DNA of 64,000 nt from Candidatus Accumulibacter contiguus (GTDB lineage: Bacteria; Pseudomonadota; Gammaproteobacteria; Burkholderiales; Rhodocyclaceae), in NCBI RefSeq assembly GCF_012940005.1, contig NZ_SPMX01000010.1, positions 62,001 to 126,000 on the forward strand, written 5' to 3'. Below are positions 16,611 through 25,837 of the stretch, one piece after another. Every line of letters starts with the position of its first letter. Within the stretch, counting starts at the first letter, position 1. The notes beneath the pieces were generated by a model, which saw only the letters and a list, made by a program, of their open reading frames with translations, had not been told where the DNA came from and did not search any database. The position numbers and the translations under genes were made by a program.

Positions 16611-19600
16611 GTTTGCCTCCTTTCGCGAGCGGTTCCGGCGCCGGTGGGACGACCGGGATGACGTGATGCAGGTGCCGCACCTCGTCGAGCAGCTCGTCGT
16701 GCGAGCGCGTTTCGCGAATGCGCCGGTCGTAGAGCACCTTGAAGAACAGCGGCACGTGAAAAACGGCGAGCAGGGTTGCGGCGATCATGCCGCCCATCAC
16801 GCCGGTGCCTACGGAATGCCGGGCGCCGGCACCGGCGCCGGTGGAAATGGCCAATGGCAGGACGCCAAGGATGAATGCCAGCGAGGTCATCAGGATCGGC
16901 CGGAAGCGCAGGCGGGCCGCCTCGATCGCCGACGCCGAAGCCGACAGGCCCTCGGCGTGCTTCAACACCGCGAACTCGACGATCAGGATGGCGTTCTTGG
17001 CGGCCAGACCGAGCAGCGTCACCAGACCGATCTGGAAATACACGTCGTTGGTCAGTGGCGTCGCGTGAAAAAAGGGCCCGATGAGATTTTTCGCCCAGAT
17101 CGCGACGAGTGCGCCGAAAGTGCCGAAGGGCAGCGCCAGCAGCACCGACAGCGGTAGCGACCACTTCTCGTACTGCGCGGCGAGGATCAGGAAGACCATC
17201 ACCACTGCGAGGCCGAGTGCGAAGGTCGATGCGCCGCTCGATTTCTTCTCCTGGTACGACGAACCGCCCCAGTCGAAGCTGAAGTCCGGCGGCAGTACCT
17301 CTTTCGCGATCTGCTCGACGCGCGCGATGCCCTGACCGGAACTGATGCCGGGCGCCGTCTGGCCGATGACCTTGACCGCCGGCAGATTGTTGAAACGGTC
17401 GAGCGAATCCGGTCCGGATGCGTGCTTCACGTTGACCAGCGCAGACAGCGGCACCATCTCGCCCTTCTGCGAGCGCACATAGAGTCCCTCGATGTCGTCG
17501 GGGCGCTTGCGGTACTCGGGTTCGGCCGACATCAACACCTGCCAGGTGCGTCCGTACTTGTTGAAATCGTTGACGTAGTAGGTGCCGAGCGTAGACGACA
17601 GCGCGGCAAACACCTCGTCGATCGCGACGCCAGCCTTCTTGGCCTTCTCGCGGTCGACGTCCACGAAGAGTTGCGGAACGCTCGCGCGCCACAAGGTCTG
17701 CGCGCCGCCGAGCTGCGGGTCGCTGTTGGCGCGCGCGAGGAATTGCTGCAGCACTTCCTGCAGGCGTCTGGAACCGCCATCGCCGCGATTCTGGATGAAG
17801 AACTCGTAGCCGCCGGCGGTGCCGAGACCGAAGATCGCCGGCGGATTGAAGGCCAGTACCAACGCTTCCCGGATGCCCGCGGTTTTCATGAACAGTTCGC
17901 CGACCAACTGCTGCGAAGTCGTCTGGCGCTCGTGCCAGGGCTTCTGGGTCACGAACAGGGTCGCCGCATTGTTGCGGAAACCGCCGCCAATGAAGTCGAA
18001 GCCGGCGAAGGCAACGACATCCTGGTTGTCGGGATTGCTGCGTACCGCCGCCTCGACCTGCTCGACAACCCGGGTGGTGCGTTCGAGCGTCGCACCGTCG
18101 GGCAGGATCACCGCACTGATGAAGAAACCCTGGTCCTCTTCGGGGACCAGGCTGCCCGGCGTCGTGCGCCACAGGAAGGCGGTGATCGCCACCATGCCGG
18201 CAAACAGCACCAGCACCCGCGCGGCGCGCCGGATCATCCAGACGACGCCGTCGAGGTAGTGCCCGGTGACACGGGCAAACCAGGCATTGAACCAGCGGAA
18301 AAAGCGGTTCGGCTGGCGGTGGCCGTGCTTGAGCATGATCACGCAGAGCGATGGCGACAGCGTCAGCGCGACGATTCCCGAGAGCACCACCGAGATCGAG
18401 ATGGTCACCGCGAACTGCCGATACAGCTCGCCGGTCAGCCCGCCGAGGAAGGCGATCGGCACGAACACTGCGGTCAGCGTCAGGACGATGGCGATGATCG
18501 GGCCGGTCACTTCGTGCATCGCCTGCACCGCGGCGTCACGCGGAGGCAGGCCTTGCTCGCGCATGATCCGCTCGACGTTTTCCAGGACGACGATGGCGTC
18601 GTCGACGACGATGCCGATCGCCAGCACCATGCCGAACAGGGTCAGCGTGTTGATCGAATAGCCGAGCAGGTAGATGCCGGCGAAGGTACCGATCAAGGAC
18701 ACCGGGACGGCGGCGAAAGGGATGATCGCCGCTCGCCAGCTCTGCAGGAACAGGTACACCACCAGGAAGACGAGCAACATCGCTTCGCCCAGCGTCTTCA
18801 GCACCTCCTCGATCGAGACTTTGACGAAGCGTGTCGTGTCGTAGGGTACTGCGTAGCTCAGGCCTTCGGGAAAGCGCTGCTGGAGTTCGTCTACGGTGCT
18901 CAGCACGCTTTTCGCGACGTCGAGCGCGTTCGCGCCGGGCGACAGGAAGACGCCGACGAGGGTGGCGGGCCGGCCGTTGTAGCGACCGTTGAACTCGTAG
19001 TCGCGCGAACCGAGTTCGACGCGCGCGACATCGGCGAGACGCACCGTCGAACCGTCGGGGTTGGCGCGGACGATGATCTCCCTGAACTGCGCCGGGTCGG
19101 CGAGGCGACCCCTGGATGTGACCGTGTACACCAGATCCTGGCCCTTGCCGATCGGCGACTGGCCGACCTTGCCGGCGGCGAACTGCGCGTTCTGTTCGTT
19201 GATCGCACTGGCGACGTCGCCGGGGGTGAGCTTCAACTGCGCCAGGCGATCAGGCTTCAGCCAGATGCGCATGGCGTAGTCCTTGGCGCCGAAAATCTGC
19301 ACATTGGTCGTTCCCGGCAGCCGCTTCAGGCGGTCGAGAACATTCAGCGTCACGTAATTCGAGGTGAACAGGTCATCGTAGCGGCCGTCGGGCGAATAAA
19401 AGGCGAGCACCTGCAGGAACGCCGAAGAGCCTGGCTCGACGGTCACGCCCTGCCGGCGTACCTCCAGCGGCAGCCGCGATTCGACCTGCTTGACGCGGTT
19501 GCTGACATTGACCGCGGCGATGTCGATCTGGGTGCCGATTTCGAAGGTCACCTGGATCTGCGTGAGGCCGTTCGACGACGAATTCGACGACATGTAGATC

Positions 19601-19827
19601 ATGCCGGGTAGACCGTTGATCGCGTTTTCGAGCGGCGCGGCGACGGTCGATTCGAGCACTTCGGCCGAGGCGCCGGGATAGGTGGCCTGCACCGTGACCA
19701 CCGGCGGTGCGATTTCCGGATACTGGGCGATCGGGAGTGAGCGCATCGCCGCCAGGCCAGCAACGATGAGCAACACCGAGATGACCACGGCGAAGATCGG
19801 GCGGTCGATGAAGAAGCGAGAGAACAT
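16603..19827 (-). CDS. RND multidrug efflux pump, HAE1/AcrB family
   Basis: 1074 residues, with the start MFSRFFIDRPIFAVVISVL typical of AcrB/MexB. Twelve transmembrane helices are arranged as one, a large periplasmic loop, then five or six, twice. The proton-relay aspartates sit in helix 4 (GMVLAIGIVVDDAIVVLENV). Asn/Gln-rich porter loops and a long second half carrying GLVTLLGLAAKNAILIVEF are also present. It is a hydrophobic and amphiphilic efflux (HAE1) transporter of the inner membrane, not a heavy-metal CusA type, because the metal-relay methionines are absent. It lies 15 bases after the adaptor gene. Confidence 0.95.
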   Translation of the reverse strand: MFSRFFIDRPIFAVVISVLLIVAGLAAMRSLPIAQYPEIAPPVVTVQATYPGASAEVLESTVAAPLENAINGLPGMIYMSSNSSSNGLTQIQVTFEIGTQIDIAAVNVSNRVKQVESRLPLEVRRQGVTVEPGSSAFLQVLAFYSPDGRYDDLFTSNYVTLNVLDRLKRLPGTTNVQIFGAKDYAMRIWLKPDRLAQLKLTPGDVASAINEQNAQFAAGKVGQSPIGKGQDLVYTVTSRGRLADPAQFREIIVRANPDGSTVRLADVARVELGSRDYEFNGRYNGRPATLVGVFLSPGANALDVAKSVLSTVDELQQRFPEGLSYAVPYDTTRFVKVSIEEVLKTLGEAMLLVFLVVYLFLQSWRAAIIPFAAVPVSLIGTFAGIYLLGYSINTLTLFGMVLAIGIVVDDAIVVLENVERIMREQGLPPRDAAVQAMHEVTGPIIAIVLTLTAVFVPIAFLGGLTGELYRQFAVTISISVVLSGIVALTLSPSLCVIMLKHGHRQPNRFFRWFNAWFARVTGHYLDGVVWMIRRAARVLVLFAGMVAITAFLWRTTPGSLVPEEDQGFFISAVILPDGATLERTTRVVEQVEAAVRSNPDNQDVVAFAGFDFIGGGFRNNAATLFVTQKPWHERQTTSQQLVGELFMKTAGIREALVLAFNPPAIFGLGTAGGYEFFIQNRGDGGSRRLQEVLQQFLARANSDPQLGGAQTLWRASVPQLFVDVDREKAKKAGVAIDEVFAALSSTLGTYYVNDFNKYGRTWQVLMSAEPEYRKRPDDIEGLYVRSQKGEMVPLSALVNVKHASGPDSLDRFNNLPAVKVIGQTAPGISSGQGIARVEQIAKEVLPPDFSFDWGGSSYQEKKSSGASTFALGLAVVMVFLILAAQYEKWSLPLSVLLALPFGTFGALVAIWAKNLIGPFFHATPLTNDVYFQIGLVTLLGLAAKNAILIVEFAVLKHAEGLSASASAIEAARLRFRPILMTSLAFILGVLPLAISTGAGAGARHSVGTGVMGGMIAATLLAVFHVPLFFKVLYDRRIRETRSHDELLDEVRHLHHVIPVVPPAPEPLAKGGKHD

Positions 19828-19842
19828 CGGCGCGTACTCCGC

Positions 19843-21078
19843 TTATCTGCTTGCTGTGTCGGCGGCCGGCGCTGCGGCGGCAGGCGGCTGGCCGGGGAGG
19901 GCTGCGGCGGCGGGCTCGGTGATGCGCACCGGCGAGTTCGGCATCATGATCCGCGCCAGCCCGTCGACGATCACGCGGTCACCGGCAGCGAGCCCCGATT
20001 CGATCAGCCAGACGTTCGTGCCGTCGCTCCGGGACCAGTCACCGACGATCACCGGTCTCGGGACGGCAATGTCCTTGCCGTCCTTGTCCTTGCCGGCGAC
20101 ATAGACAAACTTACCCTGCGGTCCTTCGAGTACTGCCACCTGCGGCACCGCCAGTGCACCCTGACGCTGTGCGCCTTTGAGCGCAACGCGAACGAACTGG
20201 CCCGGCTTCAGCGCGAGGTCGGAATTGGTGATCTCGGCGCGCATTTCGTAAGTGCCGGTCTGCGGGTTGACCCGCGTGTCGGCGAAGTTGATGCGGCCGC
20301 TGCTCGGAAAGGTCGAGCCGTCGGAGAGTTTCACCGAAACCTCGAAGGCATTGTTGCGCGGCAGCGTCAGGCGACCGTCGACCATCGCCTTGTTCAGCCG
20401 TAACTGCTCGTTGTCGGAAACGTTGAACAGCACCCAGATCGGGTCGACCTGCGAGACCGTCGTCAGCAAGGTGGTATTGGCGTTGGCCAGGCTGCCTTCC
20501 GATTGCTGGGCGCGGCTCGACAGACCGTTGATCGGCGCCACAACGCGTGTGTAGGCGAGGTTCAGCCTGGCCTCGCTCAGCTTCGCCTGTGCCGCCTTGA
20601 TCGACGCCGCTGCGAACTCGGCGGCGGAAGCGGCGTCGTCGGCTTCCTTCTGGCCGATTGCCTTGCGCTCGGCGAGTGGCTTGAGCCGCGCCGCTTCGCG
20701 GTCGGCCTGGGTCTTCTGGGCCTGGGCACGCAGCAACTCGGCCTCGGCGGACGCCAGTTGTGCTTCGAAAGGTTTGGCGTCGAGCAGGAACAGCGGCTGC
20801 CCGGCGCGTACCGCTGTACCTTCCTGGTAGAGTCGTTTCTCGACGATGCCGGTGACCCGCGCCCGCACCTCGGCATCCTTCGATCCGGCAGTCTGTCCGA
20901 CGTATTCGAAGGTCACCGGGAATGATGCGGGCTGGACGTTGATCGTCGTCACCTCGGGGGGTGGAAAACCGCCCATGCCGCCAGTGGGATGCTGCTGCCC
21001 ACAGCCGGCTGCCGCCGCTGCGATGAGGATCAGGAGGAGCAGTGAAGGGGGAGAAAGGCGGGCAGGGGAGGCTGACAT
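19843..21078 (-). CDS. RND efflux periplasmic adaptor lipoprotein (AcrA family)
   Basis: 411 residues. The lipobox in LLLILIAAAAAGCGQQ places Cys26 as the lipidated residue. Then come a barrel-sandwich hybrid (GTAVRAGQPLFLLDAKPFEAQ), an Ala/Glu/Arg-rich alpha-hairpin (about 100-160) and the beta-barrel and membrane-proximal domains, with a Pro/Ala-rich tail. It bridges the pump to the outer-membrane duct. It is the first gene of the operon, and the divergent TetR gene lies across a 238-base region. Confidence 0.94.
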   Translation of the reverse strand: MSASPARLSPPSLLLLILIAAAAAGCGQQHPTGGMGGFPPPEVTTINVQPASFPVTFEYVGQTAGSKDAEVRARVTGIVEKRLYQEGTAVRAGQPLFLLDAKPFEAQLASAEAELLRAQAQKTQADREAARLKPLAERKAIGQKEADDAASAAEFAAASIKAAQAKLSEARLNLAYTRVVAPINGLSSRAQQSEGSLANANTTLLTTVSQVDPIWVLFNVSDNEQLRLNKAMVDGRLTLPRNNAFEVSVKLSDGSTFPSSGRINFADTRVNPQTGTYEMRAEITNSDLALKPGQFVRVALKGAQRQGALAVPQVAVLEGPQGKFVYVAGKDKDGKDIAVPRPVIVGDWSRSDGTNVWLIESGLAAGDRVIVDGLARIMMPNSPVRITEPAAAALPGQPPAAAAPAADTASR

Positions 21079-21090
21079 GGGATTCCTTAC

Positions 21091-21214
21091 TATGGAAATC
21101 GCGAGCGATTCATGAATCTCCCCTCCCCCCTCTCGCGGGGGGAGGGGGTTGGGGGGAGAGGGAAACGGTCATGACTTTCATTATCGGGGGTGTCTTGCAA
21201 AGTCATGACCGTTT
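21091..21214 (+). repeat. Intergenic palindromic repeat, copy A
   Basis: It has three parts in order: a GCGAGCGATTCATGAATC lead-in, a C-rich/G-rich hairpin (CCCCTCCCCCC...GGGGGGAGGGGG), and a core of perfect 16-base inverted arms, AAACGGTCATGACTTT (21163-21178) and AAAGTCATGACCGTTT (21199-21214). The same order of parts recurs at 57770-57890, at 40935-41050 (opposite strand) and, shortened, at 60316-60364. It lies between the acrA-like gene and its divergent TetR gene, so it could affect their expression. Confidence 0.85.
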
Positions 21215-21316
21215 GGCTCGCATCGCGTTTTTTGGAGAACGTGACTTGCGGAAGGTGCGAATTTTACGTACATTCAAGAATGTTTGTAAATAGGTTGCCG
21301 CAAGGGGACAGTAGAA

Positions 21317-21967
21317 ATGGTGAGAAGGACGAAAGACGAAGCGCTGGCGACCCGCGAAGCGCTGCTCGACGCCGCCGAGCGGGTGTTCTGTGCCAGCGGC
21401 GTGACAAGCGCGACGCTGGGCGACGTGGCGAGCGCCGCCGGTGTCACCCGTGGCGCCGTCTACTGGCACTTCCGCGACAAGGGCGAACTCTTTGGCGCGA
21501 TGTGCAACCGCGCCACCTTGCCCTTGCAAAGTCGCCTCGAGCAGGCGGCGGATGGCGATGGTGACGACGCCATCGCCACCTTGCATGCGGTGTCGGTACA
21601 GGCCATGCGCGAGATTGCCTCGAACCCGCGCACACGCGCGGTGCTGGAGATCCTGCTCTGCAAGTCCGAGCGGCTGACTCAAGCGGCCGACGGGGCACCG
21701 CAAATCGACGAAATGGATCGCCAGTGTGCCAACGCCCTCGAGCGCATCATTGTCCGTGCCATCGCGCAGGGCCACTTGCCCGCCGAAACCGACAGTCATC
21801 TCGCGGCACATTTGCTGCAGGCGTTTTTCCACGGAGTGATCCAGCACTGGCTGATGCATCCCGAGGCCTTCGACCTGGACACCGCGGCACCGGCGATGGT
21901 GGACACGATGATTGCCGGTCTGGTTGCGGCGCCGCCGCGGCGGGGTGCTGGCGGGAGGCCGGTATGA
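21317..21967 (+). CDS. TetR/AcrR family repressor of the RND efflux operon
   Basis: 216 residues with the N-terminal helix-turn-helix VTSATLGDVASAAGVTRGAVYWHFRDKGELF, close to AcrR/TtgR/MexZ-type regulators, and a ligand-binding C-terminal domain. It is transcribed divergently from the adaptor gene, the standard layout for a repressor of that operon. No clear operator palindrome is seen apart from repeat copy A. A divergent promoter pair should lie at 21215-21316. Confidence 0.9.
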   Translation: MVRRTKDEALATREALLDAAERVFCASGVTSATLGDVASAAGVTRGAVYWHFRDKGELFGAMCNRATLPLQSRLEQAADGDGDDAIATLHAVSVQAMREIASNPRTRAVLEILLCKSERLTQAADGAPQIDEMDRQCANALERIIVRAIAQGHLPAETDSHLAAHLLQAFFHGVIQHWLMHPEAFDLDTAAPAMVDTMIAGLVAAPPRRGAGGRPV

Positions 21968-22040
21968 CCCTCCGTTTCGGCGAAGTCGCCACCCATAACC
22001 ACTTCGTCCTCGATCGCGGCGGCTATCAGCCGGTGCTTCT

Positions 22041-22601
22041 TCAGGCAAAGCCAGGGAGCCAGCCGCTTTGCGGGCTGCTCGAGACGGCTTCAAGCGTGCC
22101 CTGAAAGAGGGCTTCGATCACCGGTGCTTCCTGCCAGTTTTCATTCAGGAAGGTCAGCCCGACTTCTTCGACGAGCGCGCCCTGCCAGTAATAATTGGCG
22201 ATTTCGTCGAGCGTCGACAGGCTCAGACTGTGTGGCAGTCGCAGGTAATCCAGCCAGCTCGAATCATGAAACGAGCAGATGTAAGCGCCCTTGCTGCGCG
22301 CTCTGGTCAGTGTCTTGCCGAAGACGCGCGCCGGATGTTTGGCGCGGAAGGTTTCTGCATCGACGCGCGTCGCGAAAAGCAACAGCGCGTGCAGGCGGCT
22401 CGGGAAGTTCTGGTAGATTCGCTGACGAAAATACTCCAGATGGTACTCGGCAAAGTAGTTCTGAACCGTCGTGAAGTGATCTTCGGGCAGTGTTTGAGCG
22501 AAGGGGTTGCCGACCAGGATGTCCCAGCCCGGCAACGCGGCATCTTCGTCCAGCCAGGCGTACAACTCGAGTGGGCTGCTGTCCTTGAGTAGATGGTCCA
22601 T
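22041..22601 (-). CDS. Hypothetical protein downstream of ProQ-like gene
   Basis: 186 residues from the ATG at 22601. I do not recognise a family. It is rich in aromatic residues (YFAEYHLEYFRQRIYQNFP; HDSSWLDYLRLPHSL; IANYYWQGALVEE), has no signal peptide, membrane helix or cysteine motif, and looks like a soluble alpha-helical protein. It begins 31 bases after the ProQ-domain gene on the same strand, so the two are probably co-transcribed. The start is uncertain because no good Shine-Dalgarno is visible. Confidence 0.6.
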   Translation of the reverse strand: MDHLLKDSSPLELYAWLDEDAALPGWDILVGNPFAQTLPEDHFTTVQNYFAEYHLEYFRQRIYQNFPSRLHALLLFATRVDAETFRAKHPARVFGKTLTRARSKGAYICSFHDSSWLDYLRLPHSLSLSTLDEIANYYWQGALVEEVGLTFLNENWQEAPVIEALFQGTLEAVSSSPQSGWLPGFA

Positions 22602-22632
22602 GATCTGTACGGAACCACTGCATGGCCAGGGC

Positions 22633-23058
22633 TTAGCGGTTGCGGCCAAATTTCTCGACCAGTTGGTCGAGCTTTTCGATACGCTCACGCGCCAGCGTCT
22701 CGGCCTCGCGCTGCGCCTTGCGCAGTTCGGCCTGCTTGCGCAGTCGTTCCTTGATCAGTTCCGAGGCATGGCTGCGATGCGTTGCCGGGATTTGATCGGC
22801 AGGCTGGCCGTCGAGGTCGAAGCGTATGCTGGCCTTTTCCATGGATTTCAGGTAGCGAAGCGAATGCGTGTGCATTCCCAGCGCGCTGCGCAGAGCCTTG
22901 CGATCCAGGCCTGGCAGCCGCGCCAGGAGTTGCTTGTCGATGCCGATGGCCAGTGGCAGAGCGTCGCGGAAGACCGGGAAGGTCTCCTGCAATTCTTTCA
23001 GGAGCTGGCGAGCGTGATGACCCGGGACGGGGATTGGGACTGGGTTGGGCGTATTCAT
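22633..23058 (-). CDS. ProQ/FinO-domain RNA-binding protein
   Basis: 141 residues from MNTPNPVPIPV. It has a short Pro-rich leader, then a ProQ/FinO fold: ARQLLKELQETFPVFRDALPLAIGIDKQLL, then KALRSALGMHTHSLRYLKSM with the conserved Arg/Tyr RNA-binding surface. After it comes a charged helical tail (LIKERLRKQAELRKAQREAE) likely to be a coiled coil. Such proteins bind sRNAs and 3' ends of mRNAs. It lacks the C-terminal Tudor-like domain of E. coli ProQ, as is normal for beta-proteobacterial single-domain versions. An unrecognised gene follows. Confidence 0.85.
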   Translation of the reverse strand: MNTPNPVPIPVPGHHARQLLKELQETFPVFRDALPLAIGIDKQLLARLPGLDRKALRSALGMHTHSLRYLKSMEKASIRFDLDGQPADQIPATHRSHASELIKERLRKQAELRKAQREAETLARERIEKLDQLVEKFGRNR

Positions 23059-23068
23059 GGGAAAGGAT

Positions 23069-25057
23069 TCAGAAATGGATTCCCCGCATGATCTGCGAGA
23101 AAGCGATTTGGTCAGCGGTCTGCGGCTCGGACTCTTCGGGCCTGCGCATGGCCGCCGCACTGGAGTCGGGGAACATCCGGAAGGAAGTATTCATGGTGAT
23201 CTGCGCAACCTTGGGCAGCAGCGAGTGCAGCAGGGCGCCGAAAATACCCAGCCGGGTGGCGATGCGCACCGGTTTGTGGATGATTGCCTCGACGACCAGA
23301 TCGGCGGCATCTTCGGGGGACAGCGTCGGGACCTGATCGTACAGCTTGGTCGGTGCGATCATGGGAGTCCTGACCAGCGGCATGTTGATGGTCGTGAATT
23401 CGATGCCGCGATCGGCAAACTCGGATGCCGCGCAGCGTGTCCAGGCGTCCATTGCTGCCTTTGAGGCGACGTAGGCGGAAAAGCGCGGTGCGTTCGTCAG
23501 GACGCCGATCGACGAAATGTTGATGATCTGTCCCTTGCGTTTGGCAATCATTGACGGCAGGAAGCCCATCGTCAGGCGCAGCGCACCGAAGTAGTTGACT
23601 TCCATGGTACGTTCGAAATCGTGGAAGCGATCGAAGGAGTTCTCGATGCCGCGGCGAATCGAGCGGCCGGCATTGTTGACCAGGAAGTCGACGCCGCCGT
23701 GTTCCTCGGTCATGAATTTGACGAAGGAAGCGCACTGTTGCGGGTCGGCAATGTCGACCGCATGCGTGACCAGGCGCAGGCCTGCGGCTTCGAACTCACG
23801 GCGGACTTCTTCAAGCGCCTGCGCGTCGCGGGCGATGGTCACAGCAATCGCCCCGGCTTCAGCCATCTTGCGAATGGTGGCCTTGCCGATACCCGACGAG
23901 CCGCCGGTGACGAGGACGACCTTTCCTTCAACCTGGCCACGCAGGGTGTGATCGATGAACAGATCCGGGTCTAGGTGACGTTCCCAGTAGTCCCACAGGC
24001 GCCAGGCGTAGCTTTCGAGCGGCGGTACGGCGATGCCGCTGCCCTTGAGCGCCCGCTGCGTCTCGCGGCAGTCGAAGCGGGTCGGGTAATTGACGAACTC
24101 TAGGATGTCGTCGGGCAGCCCGAGATCCTTCATGACCGCCTTGCGGATGCGGCGCACCGGTGTCAGGGCGAACATCGCCTTGCGTACCGAGCGTGGAATG
24201 AAACCGAGCAGGGCGGCATTGATGCGCATCACCATTCTGGGGCGTGCGCCGCACGGGCGAAGGTGTTGAGCAGATCACCGACGCGCATCGGCGTCGGATC
24301 GGTCAGGTGGAAGCACTGACCATCCTGGTTCTCGAGGTGCGCAATGTAGTCCATCGCAGCAACGACGAAGTCGACCGGTACGACGTTGATTCGCCCGCCT
24401 TCGATGCCGATCGCCGGCATCCAGGACGGGAACATCCTGCGCATCTTCTGGATCAGCTTGAAGAAGTAGTAGGGGCCATCGATCTTGTCCATTTCGCCGG
24501 TGCGCGAGTCGCCGACCACGATTGCGGGACGGAAAATGCGCCACGGGATTTTGCACTCCCTGCGGACGATGCCCTCGGAATCATGCTTGGTGCGGAAGTA
24601 GGGGTTGTCGAGGTTCTCCGCTTCGTCGAACATGTCCTCGCGAAACAGTCCCTCGAAAAGGCCGGCTGCCGCAATCGAACTGACCAGATGGAAGTGCCAG
24701 GCGTCGATTTCCTCGGCCAGGCGCACCGTGTTGCGGGTGCCGTCCACATTGGCACGCTGCTGGTCCTCGGCGCTGGCCTTGAGGTCATAGATCGCGGCCA
24801 AGTGGAAGAAGTGCTCGATCTTGCCCTTCAGCTTGTGAATGTCGGCTTTGGAGACTCCCAGCTCAGGCTGCGTGAGATCACCAACGATCGGGATGACACG
24901 TGTTTCGTCACTGCCCCAATACTCGTACAATTCCGCGAGTCGCGGCAGTTCCACGGCGCGAGTCAGAAAATAGATGATGGCCTCGGGGCGGCCGAGCAGT
25001 TTTTTTTACGAGCCTCTTGCCGATGAAGCCAGTGGCGCCGGTAACGAAGTAATTCAT
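23069..25057 (-). CDS. Fatty acyl-CoA reductase, two-domain FAR type (two frameshifts)
   Basis: Reconstructed as one 662-residue protein. The N-terminal NAD-binding_4/thioester-reductase-like domain has the nucleotide motif TGATGFIG and a YFRTK catalytic motif. The C-terminal SDR domain has TGGSSGIG, NNAG and YVASK. The layout, length and local sequence (for example HFHLVSSIAAAGLFEG, SIGVLTNAPRFSAYVASK) resemble the Marinobacter reductase that takes fatty acyl-CoA to fatty alcohol. In the given sequence it is broken twice: eight T at about 25001-25008 where seven are needed, and four C at about 24238-24241 where five would give HAPRMVMRI across the junction. The start 25057 has AGGAG upstream. 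The product would be the alcohol used by the wax ester synthase encoded at 28703-30181. Confidence 0.85.
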
Positions 25058-25234
25058 TGCTGTCTCCTAAAATTCATGGTCATCTCCTGAATGCCTTGCC
25101 TGTCCGACTGTCATGCCATCGAGGCTGTCCCCTGGTCTTTAGTGTGCGTCCTCTAGATATTGTCACTAGACTGGCTTCACAGGGCAAGCAAAATACTTGT
25201 TGGCCTTTTGATGATTACCTTCAAGGAGAAAGAA

Positions 25235-25792
25235 ATGGGCAAGAAACTCAAGGAATTGGCTGGTGATGTGACGGAAAGCCAACTGGCATCGACGGTCAAG
25301 GAATCTGCTCAGCAGATCTGGCTGGCCGGGCTTGGTGCCTTTGCCAAGGCGCAGGAAGAGGGTGGCAAGGTGTTCGACGCGCTGGTCAAGGAAGGCGAAA
25401 GCATTCAGTCCAGAACCCGCAAGATGACCGACGAGCGGATCTCGCAGGTTGCCGGCAAAGCGGCTGGAACCTGGGATCGCCTGGAGCAGGTATTCGAGGA
25501 TCGTGTCGCGCGTGCCTTGGGCAGCCTCGGCGTGCCGAGCAAGCAGGATATCGACAATCTGTCCAAGCGCGTCATCGACTTGAGCGCAGTGGTGCAGGCC
25601 TTGACCGAAGGGAAAGCTGCTCCCAAGGTCGCCATCAAGCCGGCAGTCAAGGAAGATTCCGCTCCGGTTGAGCCTGCCGAGGCCAAACCGGCAGTGGCCA
25701 AACCGGCTGCCCGCAAGCCTGCGGCCGCGAAGCCGGTACCTCCGGTGACGCCGGCTGACGTGCTGAACACGCTGCCGCAGACCGGCGACTAA
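25235..25792 (+). CDS. Phasin-family PHA granule-associated protein (PhaI/PhaF type)
   Basis: 185 residues from the ATG at 25235 with AAGGAG eight bases upstream. Residues 1-115 are amphipathic helix of the polyhydroxyalkanoate granule-associated family (QQIWLAGLGAFAKAQEEGGKVFDALVKEG; ERISQVAGKAAGTWDRLEQVFEDRVARALGSLGVPS). The rest is a Lys/Ala/Pro-rich tail like the histone-like tail of PhaF. Phasins coat storage granules and, in the PhaF type, link them to DNA. It is divergent from the fatty acyl-CoA reductase gene across about 177 bases, so the two may share control. Confidence 0.88.
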   Translation: MGKKLKELAGDVTESQLASTVKESAQQIWLAGLGAFAKAQEEGGKVFDALVKEGESIQSRTRKMTDERISQVAGKAAGTWDRLEQVFEDRVARALGSLGVPSKQDIDNLSKRVIDLSAVVQALTEGKAAPKVAIKPAVKEDSAPVEPAEAKPAVAKPAARKPAAAKPVPPVTPADVLNTLPQTGD

Positions 25793-25837
25793 GCCTGCTG
25801 CCTCATCTAGTTGCGGTAAGCCAGGGGATTGCGCTCG

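Noticed and set aside
17422-19611. Long plus-strand frame opposite the RND pump gene
   Set aside because: The pump on the minus strand has full AcrB motifs. The opposite frame is Arg/His/Gly-rich, as expected for a shadow.
23069-24954. Two separate dehydrogenase genes
   Set aside because: They join into one protein of the known FAR layout once two indels are corrected; the second has no good ribosome site of its own.
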